Positions 1 through 8,293 are shown, counted from the stretch's first letter. The stretch is DNA of 18,800 bases from Zygnema cylindricum (GCA_037447655.1 JBBHKE010000519.1:126001-144800), one strand, 5' to 3'. The notes: generated by a model from the letters alone, not told the origin. Numbers and translations: made by a program.

Positions 1-2
1 TG

Positions 3-634
3 AATTGTACCAAGCTGGACATAGCGGCAGCTATTGGAGTACTCAGTAGGAGTCTTAATGATCCTAGGAAGAGGGATTGGGAGGCAACTAAGAGAGTCAT
101 GAGATATCTGGTAGGAACCAGGGAGTTGTGGTTGCACTTGGGAGGGGAGCACACTGACATCACTACTTGGAGTGATGCCAGTCATGGGGACGCATCTATT
201 AGACGATGCACTTCTGGGTATGTGTTGTATGTTTGGGAAGGTGCCTTCTATTGGAGCAGAAAGCAACAAAAGGTGGTTGCTCAGTCCACTATGGAGGCTG
301 AATATATGGCCTCGTCTTCTGCTGTGAAAGAGTTCATGTGGGTCAAGTCCTTGCTGCAAGAACAAGGGTGTATGAAGGAGGGAGTGGATGAAGTGTTTTG
401 TGATAATCAAGCGGCCATAACAATTGCAACCAATCCAAAACATCATTTTAAGGCTAAACATATGGACATAAGATTAAGTTTTGTAAGAGAAAAAGTTGAG
501 AATAAAATAGTGAATCTTGTATATAGATCTGATGAGGAAATGGTAGCGGACATGATGACCAGACTGTGCCCTCACCAAAGTTAAAATACTGTAGGGAAAA
601 ATGTGGATTAAAAGAAAAATTAAAAATAGACTAG
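3..634 (+). pseudogene. Copia element A: 3' end of pol (end of RT region plus RNase H), truncated by window start
   Basis: This is the C-terminal part of a Ty1/copia polyprotein. It is already open at the window edge, so the true start lies outside. It begins with the NCTKLDIAAAIGVLSRSL block found at the RT/RNase H junction. RNase H follows, with the acidic residues expected for catalysis: TWSDASHGD, MEAEYM, CDNQAA and KHMDIRLSF. RNase H degrades the RNA strand of the RNA/DNA hybrid during reverse transcription. The frame stays open to 584. A one-base indel near 565 then throws it into a stop, while the expected C-terminus (PSPKLKYCREKCGLKEKL) continues in another frame to a TAG at 632-634. 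The purine-rich tract and LTR1 follow directly. The sequence is close to unit B but much better kept, with Trp codons intact where B has stops. Confidence 0.9.
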
Positions 635-640
635 AAAATA

Positions 641-647
641 ATGGGAG
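641..647 (+). other. Polypurine tract of element A
   Basis: ATGGGAG lies directly before the TGTTGA that starts LTR1. Polypurine tracts at this place prime plus-strand DNA synthesis. The same arrangement occurs before the other 3' LTRs of the window: AAGGAAG|TGTTGA in B, and AGGGGAG|TGTTGT in C and D. Confidence 0.75.
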
Positions 648-825
648 TGTTGAAATAAGTAGTTTTTGTATTTTCTAGGTCTAAAATAAATTAGCGGAAA
701 CATATATAGAAAATGATGGCAGCCTGCCTCCATCTCTTCTCTCTTTCCCCCATACTTGTTGTAGTCACTGAAGGAGAGAGAGAGCGATGGAGCCATGGCT
801 GCCTCAGCTCCATAGGAAGGACTAA

Positions 826-845
826 AGAGTGACTTAAGTCACTCT
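826..845. repeat. 20-bp perfect palindrome in LTR1
   Basis: AGAGTGACTTAAGTCACTCT equals its own reverse complement. It lies in U3 just upstream of the tRNA-like module and could be a dimeric protein-binding site or a cruciform. No function is shown. Confidence 0.8.
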
Positions 846-860
846 CAACAAAATGTTCAG

Positions 861-935
861 TCCGGCAGGACTTGAACCCCCGACTGGTAGAGCACGGCGT
901 ATCCGTTAGCTCTTACCAGTGTGTCGTAGAAGTCC
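861..935 (-). other. Antisense tRNA-like module in LTR1 (A-box and B-box relic)
   Basis: Read on the minus strand, a D-arm/A-box-like TGGTAAGAGC (complement of 909-918) is followed 30 nt later by a T-arm/B-box-like GGTTCAAGTCC (complement of 868-878). That is close to the consensus GGTTCRANYCC and at tRNA-like spacing. The acceptor and anticodon stems do not pair well, so I do not call a functional tRNA. A tRNA-derived SINE head or an internal Pol III promoter relic fits better. A diverged module lies at a comparable place in LTR2. Confidence 0.45.
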
Positions 936-1287
936 GTTAGATGATATAAGGTTTCATTTATATTTAAATTAATGTATTACACTGAAATGATTTAACTGCA
1001 ATATGGACGAAACGAACATAGAACTTGTTAAGGTTTAGTGCAAACGTCATTTCGCATGAAACAAATGAAACGGGCATTTGTTTTAAACGGTCGACATTTA
1101 ATGTCGGATTTAATCCGACGGCGCACGTCATCGCCGAGATCGCGAAATGGTCACTTTGGATTTTATGAACGTGGCATGACGTGGCGCCGCGTGGAAGGAT
1201 GACATTCGGTCCCGAGAATTCCGGAGAATATACGAACGAGTGGAAAAATGACACGCGTCCACTCAGTAGCCTTCTCGTACACCGGCC

Positions 1288-1324
1288 GTACAGAAAGGAC
1301 ATCGGCCGTAGTACCTTTCTGTAC
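1288..1324. repeat. Hairpin in LTR1 (11-bp perfect inverted repeat)
   Basis: GTACAGAAAGG (1288-1298) and CCTTTCTGTAC (1314-1324) are perfect inverted repeats separated by 15 nt. The hairpin sits about 15 bp upstream of the ATTGG box. It overlaps a direct repeat of CGGCCGTA at 1283-1290 and 1303-1310. Confidence 0.75.
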
Positions 1325-1588
1325 TTTACAGTAATATGATTGGTTCGTACTTTAGTAGATAGGGGCTGTGAGAGAGATTTAGGACTTAGGAAATATTTGG
1401 TTAATAAACACCTCTCTCTCTAAGAGAGCCTTTTATAAATTGGCATTTTTGCCGGCTCATAACTTATCGGCTGGTTGGCCGTTTTCAGTGATTCTTTTTG
1501 CTACAGACTCTGGGAGTCCAAGCTACAGAGGGGTGAAGTCAAATTGTCAGTTTGCCTTCTTGGGCAGCAGTGGTTGTGGCTTAAAGTG

Positions 1589-1660
1589 GGTTAGTTAAAA
1601 ACTATCTAGAGGCTTCCTATATTCTGTGGTCGAATGGAGGACACAGAATTGCAATCATTT
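1589..1660 (+). pseudogene. Element B: remnant of primer site and gag leader
   Basis: After LTR1 there is GGTTAG, a degraded match to the half-tRNA primer site GGTTATGGGC of element C. A reading frame from 1610, RLPIFCGRMEDTE, corresponds to RIPIFNGQ in C's Gag. Stop codons lie just before it (TAG at 1607) and the similarity fades by about 1660. The rest of gag, the protease and nearly all of integrase are absent: the next recognisable piece, the linker before RT, starts about 180 bp downstream. The interval 1660-1840 holds only an AT-rich stretch and a 10-bp inverted repeat (CAAAATCAAA at 1728-1737 and its complement at 1762-1771). I infer one large internal deletion. Confidence 0.45.
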
Positions 1661-1839
1661 TGGAAAAACATATAGTGGTGATGAATGAAGTAAAGTCTAT
1701 TGATCCATTCAAATATAACAAAAAAGTCAAAATCAAATTTTAATCGCGTCGGTTTTCTGACTTTGATTTTGGAAATGAAGAGAAGGAAGACAGGGAGAAG
1801 GAAAAATTTGCAGATGTACCAAAGGAGAAGGACGAATAG

Positions 1840-3645
1840 ACAACATCCGAGGTAAGACGACAATACAAAGTGGAAACCCACGAGGAACTTATTGAGACAC
1901 AGGAATTGGAAGATAGGGGAGATGAATATCTTCCTAAACAAAACCCAAGGATGCCTTCTATACCGACGTTATTTTTTGTAGAAGGAAGAAGAAGTAGTAA
2001 ACGGCTTCAAGAAAGAGAATTAAATAACCAACTCACAAAGATGTCTCACCGAGAAGAACCTCAGACATACTTGGAGGCCATAAATACACCAAAAAGCAGC
2101 TCGTGGATCACTGCCATCAATGAACAAATGACCCTTATCATGGAAGCCAATACATGGGAGTTCGTAGATTGTCCATCGCAGAAAAAATCGATTCAATGTA
2201 AGTGGGTTTTTAAGCTTTATCTAAACCCAGATAATACCATTAAAAGATATAAGGCTAGGCTGGTTGCTAAAGGTTATACTCAAAAAGAATGAATAGACTA
2301 TAAATAAACCTTTGCAACTGTAGTCAGATTTCCCTCTGTCAGAATCCTCTTAAGTTTAGCCGCAGGTGATGATATAGAAATACATCAATGGATATAAGAA
2401 TCGCCTTTTTACACGAAGAGTTAAAAGAAGATATCTACATGAGGCAACCAGAAGGATTCGTGGAAAGTGGAGAAGAAAGTAAGGTATTTAAACTGATAAA
2501 ATCACTTTATGGCGTTAAACAAGCCCCTCCACAATAAAACATAAAATTGGACAATTTTTGACCAGTTTGGGATACATCACAATAAGTTCTGATCACTCTA
2601 TATATATATATATTTGAGGATGAAAATCGAGTGATATTTGTTGCTTCTTATGTTGATGATTTGATAGTCTTAAGCAAGTCCTTACATAAGATTAACAAAC
2701 TCAAACAGGATGTGAGAAGTCGGTTTGACATGAAAGATCTCGGCAAAGCAAAACACATTTTGGGGATTCAAATGGAGAGGGATCCAGGGAATAAAATTAT
2801 AAGACTCACTGAAAAAAAAAAGCTATCAGTTATATGTTACAAAAGTTTCAGATGGAGAAAGCAAATGCGTGTACCACTCCCATGGATCTAAAGAAATTAT
2901 CTGAAGGGAGTGAAGAGGGAGGGATATTGATTTTAAATGATGAGATGGATGAGGAAGAAGTGAGGTTTATGGAAGGAATCCCTTATTGCCAAATTATAGG
3001 CAGTTTAATTTACTTTATGAATTGTACACATCTGGACATAGCTGCAGGTGTAGGTGTTCTCAGTAAAAGTTTAAATGAACCCAGAAAAACAGATTAGGAA
3101 GCAACCAAAAGAGTGATGAGATATTTGGTGGGAACAAGGGAATTATTGTTACATTTGGGAGGGGAGCACACTATCAATACCACTTGAAGTGATGCCAGTT
3201 ATGGAGATGTGCCTTTAAGATGATGTACAACAAGATGTGTTGCAAATTGGATCGGGTTCATGCTGTTGGAGTAGCAAACAACAGAAAAGTAGTTGCTCAT
3301 TCCACTATGGAGGCTGAAAACATGGTTTTTTGTGCTGCCACTAAAGAATTAATGTGGGTAAAATCTTTCCTCGAAGAACTTGGGTTCATAAAATCTGGGA
3401 CTCAAAATGTCTTTTGTGATAATCAAGCTGCTATCTCTATCACATCTAATCCAAAACATGATTTTAAAGCTAAACATATGGATATAAGACTAAGCTTTGT
3501 CAAAGAGAAGGTTGAGAATAAAATAATTAAACTGGTTAATAAAAGTGATAAAGAGATGATTATAGACATGATGAAAGAACGAGTGCCTTCCCCTAAGTTC
3601 ATTTATTGTAGAGAAAAACGTGGACTTAAATTAAAAGTTGACTAA
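1840..3645 (+). pseudogene. Element B: pol remnant (linker, reverse transcriptase, RNase H)
   Basis: This is a decayed copia pol. RT blocks in order are [25 protein letters not shown] (from about 2200), TVVRFPSVRILLSLAA, SLYGVKQAPPQ and the catalytic YVDD in VASYVDDLIV near 2650. RNase H then runs to 3645 (MEAENM, CDNQAAIS, KHMDIRLSF). Damage includes stops at 2290 and 2305, a frame shift near 2385, Trp of the QAPRQW block changed to TAA near 2535, and a (TA)7 run at 2599-2612 that breaks the frame. A 10-A run ending at 2821 breaks it again, and further Trp codons have become TAG near 3094 and TGA near 3186. Closest to A by sequence. No protein can be made from this copy. Confidence 0.9.
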
Positions 3646-3652
3646 GAAATTT

Positions 3653-3659
3653 AAGGAAG
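3653..3659 (+). other. Polypurine tract of element B
   Basis: AAGGAAG lies directly before the TGTTGA of LTR2 and 8 bp after B's RNase H stop codon (3643-3645). Confidence 0.7.
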
Positions 3660-4504
3660 TGTTGAAAAGAAGTAATTAATATTCACTCCTTAATTTAAAC
3701 TCTAGAAATAAGAGAGAGATAGTCAATATGGCTGTCCTCATAGTGAGAAAGAAACAAGCAAACAGGCAGAAGAGACTTATAGGTACCCAAAATGTTGCGA
3801 GACTGATAGATGATCAACGTGTTGCCCTGGGCTAGGTTTAAACCTAGGTCTGCAAAATACTATAACACGTACGTCTTATCCATTAAGGCGTCAATGAAAC
3901 GATACACGTGTATGGTATGATATTTTATTATATATTTACGCGACGTCACTTTAACTAAAACATACCAAATTGACAAAACGGCACACATAGACAGAGACGC
4001 TCGCAAACGCAAAATCTTACCATGTAAAATATATAATCGGACGGACGTCGTCGCCGCTGCCAAACCCGAGTGAACCTTTGGTGGCTTTCGTACATTGCAG
4101 GGCACTATACCACGTGGCGCCACATCATTAAACGGCGGAAAAGATGAGAGGAGGAACGATGGCTCCGAAGTTGACAAGTGCCAACAAGAAGGCCATGTTG
4201 TAGAATAGCCGTAAAATAAGAACAATCGGCCATTGTACCTTGTTGTACTATAGACTTTTTTGATTGGTCTAGGTACAGTAATAGGTAGCTGTGAGTAGGA
4301 GTTTAGGAACTTAGCGTGTTAGAGACGCCTCTCTCCAGAAAACCATTTGTATTTATAGGCTATCTTTGGCTAGCCATAACTAATGCTCAAGGGAGCAAAT
4401 TCAATGATCTTTTTGCGTTTGACATAGGGAAATCTTGTCCTCACAAGAGTGAGGGTGGTCGGAGTATTTGTGTACCTGGGTGGCACTTATTCAGTGGGAA
4501 AGTG
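3660..4504 (+). repeat. LTR2: 3' LTR of B
   Basis: It begins TGTTGAAAAGAAGTA after the polypurine tract, matching the start of LTR1 (TGTTGAAATAAGTA). It carries ATTGG at 4263-4267 and a TATA-like TATTTATA at 4350-4357, with the same order and spacing as LTR1. The regions around these boxes align well; the rest is strongly diverged, so the two LTRs are old or come from different subfamilies. The 3' edge is an estimate from alignment of AAAGTGG (4499-4505) with LTR1 (1583-1589). The antisense strand is open from 4225 to 3860, though without an ATG at its start. Confidence 0.7.
3824..3893 (-). other. Antisense tRNA-like module in LTR2 (tRNA-Arg-like A box)
   Basis: On the minus strand, GCCTTAATGGATAAGACG reads like the D-arm of eukaryotic tRNA-Arg genes (TAATGGATAAGRCG). 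It is followed 26 nt later by a B-box-like GGTTTAAACCT inside a perfect stem CTAGG/CCTAG (3832-3847). The anticodon and acceptor arms are not convincing, so this is a tRNA-derived relic rather than a tRNA gene. It starts about 165 bp into the LTR; the LTR1 module starts about 213 bp in and has the same orientation. Confidence 0.5.
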
Positions 4505-4575
4505 GAAGAGGCAAATATTATCCTTGAGGCTTTACATAGGCTGCTCATCTTTGATATAATGGAGACCACATAATT
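4505..4575 (+). pseudogene. Element E: remnant of a further gag leader after LTR2
   Basis: Sequence after LTR2 keeps resembling sequence after LTR1. The frame from 4538 reads RLLIFDIMETT, against RLPIFCGRMEDTE at 1610 and RIPIFNGQ in C. I infer that LTR2 was also the 5' LTR of another unit whose interior is gone. The similarity covers only about 40 bp, so this is tentative. Confidence 0.35.
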
Positions 4576-5231
4576 TCAAGCGCGCACGACATATATGTGA
4601 CATACCGTTTCATAGACAAGATCGGCACTACAAAGTTTTTCCACAATCTGAAAGTGGACCACGATGACGCGACGAATCTCGTCACATATATAGTTTCAAT
4701 GTCGATGGAAACTTTGTGGAAAACGAAGTTGGTCCCTACTAGCATTACGTCATTAGTATGTACATTTAGTATAGAGTGTTAGTAAACAATTAAGGCTTGT
4801 GCGCTTATACGAAATAGTAGACGAATTGTTGGTTAAGTTTAGCATACATCAAGTACTTTTAGAGTAGTATTATTTAGTAACGCCTAGTGTTTTGATTGGT
4901 CAAGTAGGTAGAAGTATAATTTATATGTATCAATTCTAAGACTTAGTTTTTTTAATGTATTTCTTGTACAAGTTTTCAAAGGACACATTTTATGCATTTT
5001 AAGAAATATTCTTTTGGCTATATCTCTAAGTTTAATTGAGGGTTTTGCTTGATACTTTGTGAGTTGTTAACACACGCCGTAAACTCTACTGTGGTGCAGT
5101 TCCGGGTCATTTGGCCATATTGACTACTTTAAGCAGTGGGTCGAAGTCGGTATATTGAGTGCTTCCTATTTTGGTTATGTGATGGCTTGTGATTTAGTGG
5201 CAGTTGGTGGTGCTTTAGTTGTCACACAACA
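4576..5231 (+). repeat. Element D: 5' LTR, left end truncated
   Basis: The 3' edge is set by ACACAACA followed by a primer-site-like sequence at 5235. Inside are ATTGG (4895-4899) and a TATA-like TATAATTTATAT (4915-4926). The first 150 bp (about 4577-4750) align without gaps, at about 85% in the core, to 15553-15720 downstream of the start of D's other LTR. This supports the two as an LTR pair. No TGTTG start is found, and the similarity begins right where the E leader ends, so I infer a 5' truncation. LTR pair identity outside this block is poor or absent. Confidence 0.5.
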
Positions 5232-5234
5232 ATA

Positions 5235-5246
5235 GGTTACAGGCCC
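5235..5246 (+). other. Primer-binding site of element D (half-tRNA type)
   Basis: GGTTACAGGCCC lies three bases after the LTR end and differs at two positions from GGTTATGGGCCC, the complement of the anticodon arm of initiator tRNA-Met. It resembles C's primer site and that of Drosophila copia. Confidence 0.6.
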
Positions 5247-6159
5247 TCCCTGAAGAATACATGTCTTTGAAAGCATCTACTATATCTATTAGGCAGCTAC
5301 GGTGGAGTTATATTTTATGAATATAAATCTTATGGATGTTTTGGATGGATCTGTAGCCGAATCAATTGCAAGCTGGAAGAAGAAAAATTTGCACTGTTTG
5401 TACATCATCAAACTATTTATTTCAAAAGAGCTTGGAATGGCGCATATTCAAATGAAAAAGGCGTCGAAATTATGGAAATCATTAAAAGACATACACATCA
5501 AAACTAATGTTCAACACCAAATGATCACTGCTGGTAAAATTTGGGAGCATAAGTACTTTGGTGGTACTATGGCAGAATACTGTTACGGTTTGAGAAAATT
5601 GCTTGTAGAAAATGCTTTTTCAGGTGGCACTTTCCTAATGACCAACAAACATTGTTGCTAATGAGAGGGCTTCTTAGTGAATATAAAAGAGCCTCTGACA
5701 ATTTGAAAAAATTACTGCAGGCTGAGTGGAATCTATTGATAGCAATCTAGTATGTCTTAGATGAAGAGTCTACTCAAGAAGCTTATAAAAATAGTAGACA
5801 AGCTAAAGCTTTTAATACAAAAAGCGTTCGAAAAGAATAGTTTCAGAATAGTTAGTTTCAATGTCCTCAAAGATTTGATATATGTTATTATTCTAGTGAA
5901 AAAACACACGAATGTAGAAGTTGTCCAAAATATAGAATGGCTGCAAAAACTGGAATCTTCCGTTTAGGTTGGTATATACGAATATCATATTTTCGCCAAC
6001 CTACACAATCTTTGAGGAGAGAAGAACAAATTTTCAGTTTTTAAGAAGAAAACGAAAATGCCATTTTTGCACACTCTAACACGACTACACGAGAAAAAGA
6101 TTTCGGCTAGAAAATGGATACGAAAAATGAAGGTATAATAAAAGGTGTAGAATTTAGCA

Positions 6160-6164
6160 AAAAT
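6160..6164 (+). repeat. Left target-site duplication of element C (imperfect)
   Basis: AAAAT here and AAAAG at 12361-12365 flank element C. One of five bases differs. Removing C and one copy restores D's reading frame, which supports a 5-bp duplication. Confidence 0.65.
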
Positions 6165-7205
6165 TGTTGTTCTACAACCACCGTTGCAGGCGGTGAGCCA
6201 GCAGTAGTAGTGGAAGTAGACATGAAAAACAGCAGAAACTATCAAAGTACCTACTCAACAGCCAACTTAGATCTGACACAAAATATAACTCAGAAAGCCA
6301 ATATGCTTCAAATTTGCCACAGTGATACACAATACAGCAAACTGACAATTCCCAAAATTGCAGCCAAAATGACCTAGTAAACCAAAAAATATGATGTCTA
6401 GAAGTTTCCCAAAAACTGCCCTTAGAAAATCATATTCCCAAAACTGGATACTACAAAATTGTCTAAGTTCTAAGTTATATACTCACATTGTGTATCTACT
6501 GATCTACACTAATTCGGGTAATCGTTTCTACGGTTATTATCCTGACTAACGACAAAGCATCCAACCTGTACGTTACTGTACTTTTAAAAACCTAATTACT
6601 ATTTCTAAACCTTGATTAACGGAACACTATTTTTTATCACACTAAACTACAAACTAATGTTATTCAGATATTTACAGAAATTGAACCGTACACAAAACGT
6701 TCTAACCGTACACAAAACGTTCCAAATGCTTAGTCAGCAGTGACCGCTAAAGTCCAGCCCAATGTGGTCATGTAGTACGAAGCACCTGAGTGCTTCGTCC
6801 CTTGTGGTCCCACGCGAATCACGCTTGTGGTCCCTCGTGAATCGCGCTTGTGGTCCCAGGTGAATCGCGTCCGCTGGAACGAATTCGATCGACGATGGTA
6901 CTGTCGAGATGTACCATATGTTTCCGGAATACTCGGGGCAGATCCTGTTCGTCCGATCATGTGAATCGCATCGTCAACTTTTTGACGCGTATAGATGATT
7001 GTCGACGCTACTCCAAAAAAACCTGCATACGTTCTTTTGCCGACACGTGTCCTTGCAAAAGTACGATACAGTACGATACACTCTACTGTACCTCTTGCTA
7101 CTGTAACACTAATTAAAGTAAGTCTTATAGTAGACTACTAGAAAAAAAATATCCTAAGTTATTTTTACCCCTATTGACTGAAATAAAGATTTATAAATTA
7201 CAACA
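6165..7205 (-). repeat. Element C: 3' LTR
   Basis: It pairs with 11321-12360. In element sense it runs TGTTGTAATTTATAAATC to GGTGGTTGTAGAACAACA. Internal structure: three tandem 23-bp units (6801-6869, core CTTGTGGTCC), two tandem 20-bp units (6684-6723, AACCGTACACAAAACGTTCT) and a 9-bp-stem hairpin (6777-6798). There is a TATA box (complement of 6475-6481), and the first 57 bp of a gag start codon region remain at its inner 3' end, untranslated in this copy. It has one extra G near 6937 relative to the other LTR. Confidence 0.95.
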
Positions 7206-7215
7206 CTCCCCTAAA
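7206..7215 (-). other. Polypurine tract of element C
   Basis: In element sense TTTAGGGGAG lies directly before the TGTTGT of the 3' LTR. Element D has the identical decamer at its 3' LTR. Confidence 0.85.
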
Positions 7216-7228
7216 TCTTTAGACTCAG

Positions 7229-8293
7229 TTACTCACTTAGTCCAATAGCATCTCTGCAAAATTGTAACTTAGGAGCAGGAAGGGCTTTTGTTAACATGTC
7301 AGCCACCATCTTCTCATCTGGTAAATAACACAATTTAACGACTTTTGCAAGTACTTTTTCTCTAACAAAATGTAGTCTAACATCCATGTGTTTGCTCTTA
7401 AAGTGATGGCTGGGGTTAGAGGCAATAGCTATGGCAGCTTGGTTGTCACACCAGATAGCTTGAGGGCCAATTTGCATATACCCAAGTTCTTGTAAAATGG
7501 ACTTGACCCATAGGAGCTCCTTGAGGGCGGAAGCTGCTGCCATATATTCTGACTCCATTGTGGATTGAGCTGTAACCTTTTGTAATTTGCTACTCCAGCA
7601 GCAAGTTCCGTCTCCAATCTTCAGAACGAAGCCGGTTGTAGATTTCCGGCTTGGCATGTCCCCATAGCTAGCATCGCTCCACGTCTGGATTTTCACCTCT
7701 CCTCCTCCGAGAACAAGCTTGAGATTTCGAGTACCTGCAAGATATCTCAACACTCTTTTCGCTGCTTCCCAGTCTGCCCTTTTAGGATTCTGCAGACTTC
7801 TACTCAAGACTCCCACAGCTGCTGCAATGTCGGGTCTCGTACAATTCATAAAATATATAAGACTTCCAACTACTTGTCTATATGGCTTTGAAGCCATAAA
7901 CTCTTCCTCCCCTGTCTCTAAACTCTCACCGACAATTATGCCTGAATCTGTATCCATTCCTTCTAATTTCTGCCTGAATTCCATGGGAGTTACGGATCCT
8001 TTCACATCTTTCATTTCAAATCTTTCTAGCATATTACCTATTGCTTCTTTCTGAGTCAACATAATCAGCCTCTTGTTTCTGTCTCTTTCTACCTGTATTC
8101 CTAAAATGTATTTGGCCTCACCGAGGTCCTTCATCTCAAACCTAGACCTTAAAGCCGCTTTAATGCGGTTTATTTCATCCATTGACTTACTTATTAATAA
8201 TAAGTCATCCACATATACAGCAATGTAAAGTATCCCATCCTCCCCTTGTAAGACATATACAGAATGATCTGAGCTAATTCTCTTAAATCCCAC
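7229..8293 (-). pseudogene. Element C: C-terminal reverse transcriptase and RNase H
   Basis: An open frame of 354 codons holds the second half of the copia RT and all of RNase H. The catalytic YVDD motif is at residues 27-30 ([11 protein letters not shown]). The MKDLGEAKYILGIQV and YFMNCTRPDIA blocks follow, then RNase H with all four expected acidic positions (WSDASYGD, MESEYMAAA, CDNQAAIAIA, KHMDVRLHF). It ends LSE-TAA 14 bp before the polypurine tract. The ATG at its start is internal to the RT, not a true initiation site. The upstream RT half lies in another frame, joined across a single-base deletion in a GGG-T-GGG run near 8290. The domain itself looks intact and shows no stop codon. 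Confidence 0.93.

Larger units (their letters stand above)
648..1588 (+). repeat. LTR1: 3' LTR of A and apparent 5' LTR of B
   Basis: The start is precise: TGTTGA after the polypurine tract and 14 bp after the end of RNase H. The 3' edge is estimated from alignment to LTR2 and from a primer-site-like GGGTTAG at 1588-1594. Promoter-like signals on the + strand are an inverted CCAAT box (ATTGG, 1339-1343) and a TATA-like TTATAAAT (1433-1440), about 90 bp apart as in LTR2. The stretch from the CCAAT box through the TATA box is the part best conserved with LTR2 (gctgtgag, tttaggaactta-like and cctctctc blocks). A CCCGAGAATTCCGGA block at 1211-1225 is shared with the LTR of element C. U3 also holds an antisense tRNA-like module, several hairpins and an antisense open frame at 964-1302. 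Confidence 0.75.
5182..6164 (+). pseudogene. Element D: gag, zinc knuckle and protease remnant (left part, split by element C)
   Basis: A frame starting at ATG 5182, inside the 5' LTR, runs through the primer site into Gag, as in element C. Aligned blocks are RIHVFES (C: RIPIFNG), LMDVLDGS, MKKASKLWKSLKDIH, AGKIWEHKYFGGTMAEYC and MRGLLSEYKRASDNLKK. Stops at 5233, 5251 and 5290 interrupt the beginning; the third replaces the Trp of YAYWAAM. In another frame, the CX2CX4HX4C zinc knuckle near 5883 has lost its second Cys (TCT at 5892). The protease motif reads KDFG*KMDTK (6114), so the DTG catalytic triad is altered. The rest of the protease is deleted, and GAG-pre-integrase begins at once (IIKGVEFSKN). 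It stops at 6164 where C is inserted and resumes at 12361. Confidence 0.85.

Noticed and set aside
861-935. Functional tRNA genes at 861-935, 3824-3893 and 16197-16287
   Set aside because: A- and B-box matches are present, but acceptor and anticodon stems do not fold properly in any of the three.
4316-4573. 85-codon frame across the end of LTR2 as a gene
   Set aside because: It covers the TATA region and 3' edge of LTR2, which align as non-coding to LTR1. Only its last residues resemble a gag leader.
4597-4782. Matching short frames MTYRFIDKIG and MTYRLIDKIG at 4597 and 15572, suggesting a conserved small protein
   Set aside because: Differences between the copies fall mostly at first and second codon positions (about 9 first, 4 second and 5 third), the opposite of protein-level constraint. 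The similarity is better explained as non-coding LTR or repeat sequence.
1840-6164. Fungal repeat-induced point mutation (RIP) as the cause of decay
   Set aside because: Although Trp-to-stop changes fit, CpA and TpG dinucleotides remain common by eye, and many lesions are indels or transversions.
6114-6377. Frame running from D's protease remnant into C's LTR, and the similar frame at 11285-11536
   Set aside because: They read the antisense strand of C's gag start and LTR and cross insertion boundaries. They are by-products of the nested structure.
6801-6869. CRISPR-like spaced repeats (23-bp units in C's LTR)
   Set aside because: Units are directly adjacent with no spacers, are duplicated in both LTRs, and lie in a eukaryotic retrotransposon.
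7719-8054. Plus-strand frames inside element C (7719-8054, 10358-10552, 10942-11133)
   Set aside because: They are shadows opposite well-supported pol and gag domains with no motifs of their own.
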